From Candidatus Gottesmanbacteria bacterium (GTDB lineage Bacteria; Patescibacteriota; Microgenomatia; UBA10105; UBA927): a stretch of 12,183 bases of DNA. Below the pieces are notes generated by a model. The model was not told where the DNA came from and made no database searches. It saw only the letters and a list, made by a program, of their open reading frames with translations. The position numbers and the translations under genes were made by a program. Shown piece after piece: positions 7,069 through 12,183 of the stretch; position 1 is the stretch's first letter, and each line of letters opens with the position of its first letter. The stretch lies in assembly GCA_016218185.1 (NCBI GenBank), contig JACREP010000086.1:1-12183 (forward strand), given 5' to 3'.

Positions 7069-7075
7069 ACCTCCA

Positions 7076-8377
7076 ATGAGACATGCACGCACCGCTCTCT
7101 TTATCCTCATCTTCACCGTTGCCCTCATCCTCAAGCTTCACAACTATGCGGTCTATCCCCAGCGGGGTGCCACCAGCGATGAGTATACCTATTCATTTAT
7201 GGGCGTAAGCCTGCTCACCCTCGGCGTCCCCATTTCCTGGTCTAATTTTAATGTCTACAAAAATACCTATGACCTGATCATCGATAACCTGTACTTCCCC
7301 ATGGTCTTCCCCTACTTCGACCACCCGCCGCTCAACGGACTCCTTGTGGGAAGTTGGGCAATCCTCAACGGAGAACGGACTTTCGCCTCCATTAAACTTT
7401 CTACCATCCGCCTGGTGCCGATTGCCCTATCTCTCGTCTCGGCACTTTTTGTCTATCTTCTGGCCAAACACTGGTATGACGACCGCATCGCTTTATGGAG
7501 TCTTCTCATTTATACCACTGCCACCACGTTCGTCATCAACGGCCGGGTGGTATTTGCCGAAAATCTTCTCACACCCATCCTCCTCCTTTCTCTTTACCTC
7601 TACACTATCCAGCGGGTAATAAAGGCGCGCACAGCGATAGTACTCGGTGTACTTAGCGGGCTTTCCATCTGGACAAAAGAATTAGGGGTGTCGGTATTTT
7701 TAACCTTTCTCTTTGTATTTGTTCACGACCGCGTGCCAAGGCGTTACCTGGTCATGTTGACACTTACATTTCTTCTGTTTGGCGTCGGATACCTGACCTA
7801 CGGGACGTACTTTGACAGTCAAACATTTTTTGGAATTTTGGCGGCACAATCCTTTCGCCCCGTCGGACCCCGGGTCCTCCAGACGCTTCTCAATACGCCG
7901 ATTATCGTCAATAAGCCATACTTCGATGGTTGGTATTTCTTTGGATTCCTCTGCCTCTTTTTCGCTTGTTTTGAAGTTGCCCGTCACAAACTCCTCGTTG
8001 TTCCCGCGGCGATCTACTTTTTCCTTCTTCTGTTCTCAATCAATCAGGAAGGAGAAATGGGATGGTACCTCATCCCGCTGTTTCCGTTCATGGCCATGGC
8101 CGCTGCCCACTCTTTATCAGAAAGTATAAATAAGAAAGGGTGGCTCATGTTGGTCGCAACACTCTTTGTGGGGCTAAGCAGTATCCGCTACTTGTTTGAA
8201 CCGGCGTTCGGTTTGGTACCGGTACAATTCCGGATGCTCCTGATCGTTCTTTTTGCCCCTCTCGTGTTGATCGGGGTATTTGGCAAACAACACACGGCCA
8301 GACTCTCAACCGTCTGGTTCTACCTCCTCATTGCGGCAACCGCGCTCCAAACATACCGGTACGTCCATCCCGCGTAA
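7076..8377 (+). CDS. GT-C membrane glycosyltransferase (GT39/PMT/ArnT-like)
   Basis: A 433-residue, highly hydrophobic protein with many membrane segments. Two landmarks of the PMT/ArnT-like GT-C fold are seen: the acidic pair SDEYTYS in the first outside loop (D35, E36), and FDHPPLNG (81-88), the HPPL motif of the second loop. Such enzymes move a sugar from a polyprenyl-phosphate carrier to an acceptor on the outer face of the membrane. The acceptor cannot be told here. ATG 7076 is chosen because a TATAAT box sits 7 bases before it and the first hydrophobic helix begins soon after; the frame stays open 31 codons upstream, across that promoter. The stop codon abuts the stop of the convergent 49-residue gene, with no base between. 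Confidence 0.85.
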   Translation: MRHARTALFILIFTVALILKLHNYAVYPQRGATSDEYTYSFMGVSLLTLGVPISWSNFNVYKNTYDLIIDNLYFPMVFPYFDHPPLNGLLVGSWAILNGERTFASIKLSTIRLVPIALSLVSALFVYLLAKHWYDDRIALWSLLIYTTATTFVINGRVVFAENLLTPILLLSLYLYTIQRVIKARTAIVLGVLSGLSIWTKELGVSVFLTFLFVFVHDRVPRRYLVMLTLTFLLFGVGYLTYGTYFDSQTFFGILAAQSFRPVGPRVLQTLLNTPIIVNKPYFDGWYFFGFLCLFFACFEVARHKLLVVPAAIYFFLLLFSINQEGEMGWYLIPLFPFMAMAAAHSLSESINKKGWLMLVATLFVGLSSIRYLFEPAFGLVPVQFRMLLIVLFAPLVLIGVFGKQHTARLSTVWFYLLIAATALQTYRYVHPA

Positions 8378-8527
8378 TCACTTTTTCTTCAGCTGCTTCC
8401 AGAGCCACAGACCCAAAAGCACCAGATCGATGAATGAAACGATCCAAAAGGCAATCATGAGTGACCCGACGGTCTGCCAGCCGGCGCCTCCCCAGCCCAT
8501 CATATTTCCTCCCCAGTAACCCATCAT
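8378..8527 (-). CDS. 49-residue Gly/Trp/Met-rich single-helix membrane protein
   Basis: A short gene readable as 49 codons plus TGA. The N-terminus is rich in Met, Gly and Trp (MMGYWGGNMMGWGGAGW), a membrane helix spans about 20-43, and the C-terminus is basic (KQLKKK), so the N-terminus probably faces outside. A perfect GGAGGT lies 8 bases before the ATG, and the ATG overlaps the TGA of the glycosyltransferase gene as ATGA, strong support for a real translated gene. The N-terminus resembles the MMGWG-type leader of small SHOCT-family membrane proteins, but the SHOCT domain itself is absent. Function unknown. Confidence 0.8.
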   Translation of the reverse strand: MMGYWGGNMMGWGGAGWQTVGSLMIAFWIVSFIDLVLLGLWLWKQLKKK

Positions 8528-9660
8528 ATCTTTTCACCTCCCCCCGCAACGGCACCCAATCCGATTAACGGCACTAAAAACGTAAAGTACGCGTACGTCG
8601 TCCAATCACTCGTCATCAAGTATACGAGCATCGTGATGCCTGAGGCAATCAGCACCCGCTGAACATTGTGCAACTTGAAAAATTTCAATAATCCTAACGC
8701 GACAATTCCGGTGGCAACGGTGCGCACCATCCACATCTCGCGCCGACTCGCGACAATTCCCAATCCGTCGCGCAGTGCCACCCAGATATTCCACCCCCAC
8801 ACCGTATGAAAGTTGCCGATTTCTATGAAAAATAAACTCCTGAAAAATCCGGCCGGCGATGCCAGGATAAACGGCAGCGAAACGATTGCGACGGTTCCCA
8901 AAAAGAATAATACGTACGCTTTTTTCGTAATCGGAAATTTCTCTTTTGCAAACAATACGTAGGGAAGAAAAAACAGCAGAAAAAATGCAAGATAATGCTT
9001 AAACGACGCGGCGAGTCCCAACACCACCGCACTCACCACTGCACCCCTCGTATTCTTCCTTGCCATTGCCCACGTGAGTGTGGTCACGGCAGCCAGCAGT
9101 AAAAATATTGCACTGTTGTCATTGCTGCCGTCTGCGGAAAGATCCAGAAGAAATGGAGTGATTGCAACCACCGCCACGACCGGCAAATGTTTCCATGTTC
9201 GATGAATTCTTCCATAAACAAAAACCAACGGAGCGACCAATGTCGAGACGAGCATTTCAAAAAACCGAAGATCAACAGTCAAAAGTCTTGCCGGCAAATA
9301 CCAAAAGAGACTGAAAGGAAGATACGTAAAAGGTGTAGGTCCCGCCTGTGCCATCACCACCTGGTCATAGACATTCTTACCCGCAAGAAAGTAGCCAATA
9401 TGATCTTTAATCGCCAATAATGTGTCAGAGGCATACGTCTCCCGGAAGTATCGCGTATACCTGCCCAACGCACCGAAGATAATAATATAAATCGCAAAAG
9501 GCAGCAATTTTTTGTTGCGAAGAAACAAAAGAATAACTAACGGCAACATCGCCATTGCTGCAAGAAATACCGGCTCTCTGCCGTTGTGAACAAGAAGTGC
9601 AAATGCAATTGCGACCGAAGTCCAAAATGTACTTGTCCGATCTTCCGGCGATTCTTTCAT
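8524..9660 (-). CDS. polytopic membrane glycosyltransferase, GT87-like
   Basis: A 378-residue protein with about ten hydrophobic helices. An outside-loop region with GKNVYDQ (94-100) followed by PFTYLPFSLFWYLPA resembles the first-loop pattern of GT87/DUF2029 polyprenyl-phosphate mannosyltransferases, which precede a Tyr-Pro-Pro-like element. SADGSNDN and SFKHYLAFFLLFFLPY also fit that family's layout. It would add sugars to lipid or wall glycans on the outer membrane face; the donor and acceptor are not known. Its ATG overlaps the stop of the NqrB/RnfD-like gene (ATGA), and its own stop overlaps the start of the 49-residue gene, so the three are one translationally coupled operon. It is not closely similar to the GT39-like protein encoded at 7076-8377. 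Confidence 0.7.
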   Translation of the reverse strand: MKESPEDRTSTFWTSVAIAFALLVHNGREPVFLAAMAMLPLVILLFLRNKKLLPFAIYIIIFGALGRYTRYFRETYASDTLLAIKDHIGYFLAGKNVYDQVVMAQAGPTPFTYLPFSLFWYLPARLLTVDLRFFEMLVSTLVAPLVFVYGRIHRTWKHLPVVAVVAITPFLLDLSADGSNDNSAIFLLLAAVTTLTWAMARKNTRGAVVSAVVLGLAASFKHYLAFFLLFFLPYVLFAKEKFPITKKAYVLFFLGTVAIVSLPFILASPAGFFRSLFFIEIGNFHTVWGWNIWVALRDGLGIVASRREMWMVRTVATGIVALGLLKFFKLHNVQRVLIASGITMLVYLMTSDWTTYAYFTFLVPLIGLGAVAGGGEKI

Positions 9661-10412
9661 ACCCTGTGCGTCAATAAATATCCGACTCCATTAGCTAAAA
9701 GCAGAGCGGTGAGGAGCGGATCAGACCAAGAAATAGAAAAAACCTGTTGAACAATCACCAAGATGGCCACCAATACGCCCCATCCGTAACGCCAAAATCC
9801 TCGATTCGGAGCAGTAATCGGTTCAGCCAACATGACCCAGGCAAACAAAAATATCGTTGGGTCAAATGTTAGTTTCAAGGCACTCTCTGCGCCGGAAACA
9901 ATCATCAATGCGATGCCATATACAAAAAGAAAACTTGTGGGCATCCAAAGCCTGCGTAATTGCCGCAGTGGCACTATCATACCGAAAAAAATGATGAGAA
10001 CCGGTACCATGCCCCACGTTGCTCCCCACCATGCGACCGGACGATGAAACAGTCCTGAGGACAACACAATTCCCAGTGCTGCGGGATTGAATATATGCTT
10101 CTGTCTGCCAAATCCCAAAAAATGCTTACTGAGCGATGCGGCAACGACCGCGGTGGCAAGCACAGTTACCGACGTAGGATCCACAATCAATCCGATAAGC
10201 AAACCGGTAACAAGCGACGAAAGCGAAAAGGGCCAACTGCCCCACCGTAAACGACTCAAAAATGCATCCAGCGCATAGGATCCTGCAATTGCCAAGAGCG
10301 GGAAAAGAATGGCAGAAACACGCAATTGATGCATCAGAGAAGCCAGCCAAAGCAGTACTAACACAACGGCAACCTTTCCCCTGCTATCTGCCCAAAACAT
10401 TCTGATGGTCAT
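9657..10412 (-). CDS. NqrB/RnfD-like integral membrane protein (orphan)
   Basis: A 251-residue protein with about eight to ten membrane helices. Family-like signatures: SSLVTGLLIGLIVDP (65-79), LSKHFLGFGRQKHIFNPAALG (94-114), where KH...FNPA matches the NqrB/RnfD core, and MLAEPITAP (194-202) with RYG following, matching the TDPVTSP...YG region. NqrB and RnfD carry flavins in ion-pumping electron-transfer complexes. The usual covalent-FMN motif SGAT is not intact: VSGAESAL (172-179) and WWGATWG (128-134) are the only relics. No other Nqr/Rnf gene is in the window. ATG 10412 is chosen because an extended -10 ends 6 bases before it and the frame upstream crosses the promoter. It is the first gene of a three-gene operon. 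Confidence 0.6.
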   Translation of the reverse strand: MTIRMFWADSRGKVAVVLVLLWLASLMHQLRVSAILFPLLAIAGSYALDAFLSRLRWGSWPFSLSSLVTGLLIGLIVDPTSVTVLATAVVAASLSKHFLGFGRQKHIFNPAALGIVLSSGLFHRPVAWWGATWGMVPVLIIFFGMIVPLRQLRRLWMPTSFLFVYGIALMIVSGAESALKLTFDPTIFLFAWVMLAEPITAPNRGFWRYGWGVLVAILVIVQQVFSISWSDPLLTALLLANGVGYLLTHRV

Positions 10413-10418
10413 ACGCTC

Positions 10419-10446
10419 ATCATAGCAAAGATACGTGGTTTGACAA
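10419..10446 (-). promoter_or_regulatory. promoter of the NqrB/RnfD-like operon
   Basis: Minus strand: TTGTCA (10446-10441), 16-base spacer, TATGAT (10424-10419), with TGC before the hexamer as an extended -10. The -10 ends 6 bases before ATG 10412, predicting leaderless transcription. Confidence 0.65.
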
Positions 10447-10452
10447 ATATTC

Positions 10453-10481
10453 TTGACAAGGCAAACACCCCGTGTCACACT
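10453..10481 (+). promoter_or_regulatory. candidate promoter of the 128-residue gene
   Basis: A perfect TTGACA (10453-10458), 17-base spacer, and a weak -10 CACACT (10476-10481) preceded by TGT as an extended element. The -10 ends 8 bases before ATG 10490. The intervening GGGAG could also act as a short ribosome site. Confidence 0.45.
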
Positions 10482-10489
10482 ACGGGAGT

Positions 10490-10876
10490 ATGTTTAAGTC
10501 CAAAAACGCCCTCTTGTTCGGAAGCGTTGGCCTCATTGTCCTTGCCATCACCGTCACGACCATCCTTGAACGTACCAAACAAACCGCAGGAGGCGAAGAT
10601 GTACGCGCGCGGGCTTCGGCCACCGGTACGCTTACCATGAAAGGCATAGTCTCGGCGATCGACGAAACAAAAGGGCTCATTATAGTAGACAACGTACAGT
10701 TTGAAGATCAGGCGACAACCGACAAAAACCTGGGCACATGGACCGTTACGCCTCCGAAAACATTTAGTCTCGCATCGTTGTATTCCGGAGCAAAAATTGC
10801 ATTGACCGTTAAACCTACCACGTTTCTTGCCGCTACCCACACCCTCACCGCAACGGAAATAAAAGTGATCCGCTAA
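10490..10876 (+). CDS. membrane-anchored extracytoplasmic protein, possible OB-fold (DUF5666-like)
   Basis: A 128-residue protein with an N-terminal signal-anchor (hydrophobic about 8-26, with basic residues before it), a short charged linker, and a Thr/Val/Ile-rich domain (about 44-128). Alternating hydrophobic residues there, such as GTLTMKGIVSAIDETKG and TLTATEIKVIR, suggest beta strands like the small OB-like DUF5666 fold. That family assignment is weak. No cysteine lipobox is seen, so it is probably held by the uncleaved helix. ATG 10490 is preferred over one six codons upstream because the anchor follows directly and a TTGACA-type promoter fits. It is divergent from the NqrB/RnfD-like operon (77 bases apart) and convergent with cysS (4 bases). 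Function unknown. Confidence 0.65.
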   Translation: MFKSKNALLFGSVGLIVLAITVTTILERTKQTAGGEDVRARASATGTLTMKGIVSAIDETKGLIIVDNVQFEDQATTDKNLGTWTVTPPKTFSLASLYSGAKIALTVKPTTFLAATHTLTATEIKVIR

Positions 10877-10880
10877 TTCC

Positions 10881-12183
10881 TTAATCCGAAGTTCGCTTTA
10901 CAACAGTTCCTCCGCTTGTATCTTCTACGGTTAATTTGTCTATTAATCTTATGTCTTCTCGAAGTTTATCCGCAGTCCCATAATTTCCCTGTTGCCTCGC
11001 TAATTCCCTTTCGTCAAGTCTCGAAATTGTGGGACCACTTAATGGTGTTTGCGTATAGGATAGTATTGTCGCACTAGATTTTGGAAGTTTCATTTCTTCC
11101 ACTTTCAATTGACTAACGTTTTTTAAACCAAAACCTAATATTTCATCAAAGTCCATGAGGAGATCATACTTATCTTGACTTGGAATATTCGACTTTATTA
11201 CCTCCCATACTGCTGCCAAGGCTTCCGGCATATTAAGATCATTGGCCAATGCCTCACCGAATTTCTTTCGGTACGCATCTACTTTCTCAACTTTTTCCGG
11301 CGATAAGGTATGCCTTGATACCTGATTTTTAATACTTAATACTTGCGCACGCAACTCATTAAGCGATGCTTGCGCTGACTCAAGTGCGGTCCATGTAAAG
11401 TTCAAAAACGCCCGATAGTGCGCCGTCATATAGAAATAACGAAGAGCAAGCGAATCAAAGTTTTTTGCTTCGATATCACTAAGGCGATAAAAATTCTCCT
11501 TGCTTTTACTCATCTTTTCGCCATCGACCAGAATGAATTGTCCGTGCACCCAGAAGCGCACAAACGGTGATTTGCCTGTGGTTGCTTCGCTTTGGGCGAT
11601 TTCGTTTGTGTGATGGATGGGGATGAGGTCTGCCCCGCCGGTATGGATGTCTATTTGGTCCCCCAAGTGCTTGCGGCTCATCGCGCTACATTCGATGTGC
11701 CAGCCGGGAAATCCTACCCCCCACGGGCTATCCCATTCCATGTCGCGTTTTTTGTCTTTCGGACTAAACTTCCACAGCGCAAAATCGGTAGGGTTTCGTT
11801 TTTGCGGATTTGGCTCCACACGGCTACCGGCTTTAAGTTCCTCAATATTCTGACCGGTTAAGGCACCATAACCGGCAAATTTGCTTGTGTCAAAGTAAAC
11901 CCCGTCATCTATCCGGTAGGCAAATCCCCTGGCAAGTAACGTCTCTACCATCGCAATCTGCTCCGCGATGTGTTCTGTGGGCTTGGGCCGCACATCCGGT
12001 TCCATGAGATTAAGTTTTTTACTATCCGCAAGAAATGCTTGCGTATAAAATTTTGCAATATCCCACGCGGTTTTGCCCTCGCGCTTTGCACCCTTCTCCA
12101 TTTTGTCTTCACCCGTATCACTGTTGGAAGTAAGGTGCCCGACGTCTGTTATATTCATCACAAATTTTACTTTGTAACCGAAA
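10881..12183 (-). CDS. cysS: cysteinyl-tRNA synthetase, 5' end outside window
   Basis: The frame stays open to the window edge (FGYKVKFV precedes MNITDVGHL), so the start and roughly the first 55-60 residues, including the HIGH motif, are not shown; the GTG at 12161 is internal. The visible part has MNITDVGHL, then HIECSAM and HTGGADL...HHTNEIAQS. These hold the Cys, His and Glu zinc ligands equivalent to E. coli C209, H234 and E238. The class I signature KMSKS is in GEKMSKSKENF. A DALR-like helical domain and a typical end with VEDTSGGTVVKR follow. It charges tRNA-Cys using ATP and is essential. No break or frameshift is seen. Confidence 0.97.
   Translation of the reverse strand, partial: FGYKVKFVMNITDVGHLTSNSDTGEDKMEKGAKREGKTAWDIAKFYTQAFLADSKKLNLMEPDVRPKPTEHIAEQIAMVETLLARGFAYRIDDGVYFDTSKFAGYGALTGQNIEELKAGSRVEPNPQKRNPTDFALWKFSPKDKKRDMEWDSPWGVGFPGWHIECSAMSRKHLGDQIDIHTGGADLIPIHHTNEIAQSEATTGKSPFVRFWVHGQFILVDGEKMSKSKENFYRLSDIEAKNFDSLALRYFYMTAHYRAFLNFTWTALESAQASLNELRAQVLSIKNQVSRHTLSPEKVEKVDAYRKKFGEALANDLNMPEALAAVWEVIKSNIPSQDKYDLLMDFDEILGFGLKNVSQLKVEEMKLPKSSATILSYTQTPLSGPTISRLDERELARQQGNYGTADKLREDIRLIDKLTVEDTSGGTVVKRTSD

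Noticed and set aside
8328..8555. Minus-strand 75-codon frame over the 3' end of the GT39-like gene
   Set aside because: It overlaps the better supported 49-residue gene in another frame and has an unstructured Arg/Gly-rich composition.
12159..12161. GTG as the start of cysS
   Set aside because: The frame continues upstream as FGYKVKFV, which is conserved CysRS sequence, so the codon is internal.
1..12183. Alternative genetic code (TGA as glycine, known in some CPR lineages)
   Set aside because: TGA ends several genes at the expected place, including the ATGA overlaps at 9657 and 8524, and no gene needs read-through.
1..12183. CRISPR arrays, insertion sequences, tRNA or defence genes
   Set aside because: No spaced direct repeats, transposase motifs, inverted-repeat ends or tRNA cloverleaf sequence were found on either strand by eye.

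Overview
The window is a gene-dense stretch of bacterial chromosome of about 12.2 kb with no stretch over 300 bases lacking a gene. It reads like an uncultivated Patescibacteria/CPR-type genome. The grounds are short, tightly packed housekeeping genes, several very small membrane proteins, GT-C glycosyltransferases, a retropepsin-like protease, few Shine-Dalgarno sites, and a standard genetic code (TGA is a stop). This placement is inferred from style and was not tested by a search. No mobile element, CRISPR array, tRNA or rRNA was seen.

Left block (36-3988, all minus strand, read right to left): the classic rpsF-ssb-rpsR cluster runs on without a break into an S41 carboxy-terminal processing protease, and then, after a 51-nt gap, into an HtrA-type serine protease and a small retropepsin-like aspartic protease. 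A replication/ribosome operon thus leads into three proteases of unrelated catalytic type, two of them membrane-anchored. A good promoter lies directly before rpsF. A hairpin that may be the ychF terminator lies upstream of it.

Middle block (4106-7012, minus strand): ychF, an ABC-3 type zinc/manganese permease, its ATPase, and a 92-residue two-helix membrane protein with a histidine-rich tail that heads the transporter operon. No periplasmic metal-binding protein is present.

Right block (7076-10876): a plus-strand GT39/ArnT-like GT-C glycosyltransferase meets a minus-strand operon head to head, with zero bases between the two stop codons. The minus-strand operon, in order of transcription, encodes a NqrB/RnfD-like membrane protein, a GT87-like membrane glycosyltransferase and a newly recognised 49-residue membrane protein, all joined by ATGA stop/start overlaps. 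Divergent from that operon is a 128-residue membrane-anchored, probably extracytoplasmic protein. It converges after 4 bases with cysS, whose 5' end lies outside the window.

The most notable cross-cutting signal is regulatory. Six genes that begin transcription units (rpsF, ychF, the 92-residue gene, the GT39-like gene, the NqrB/RnfD-like gene and the 128-residue gene) have a candidate -10 element ending only 6-10 bases before the ATG, which predicts leaderless or nearly leaderless mRNAs. Shine-Dalgarno sequences appear instead at some internal operon genes. The best candidate for a poorly described functional unit is the orphan NqrB/RnfD-like gene with its glycosyltransferase and tiny Gly/Trp-rich membrane protein.
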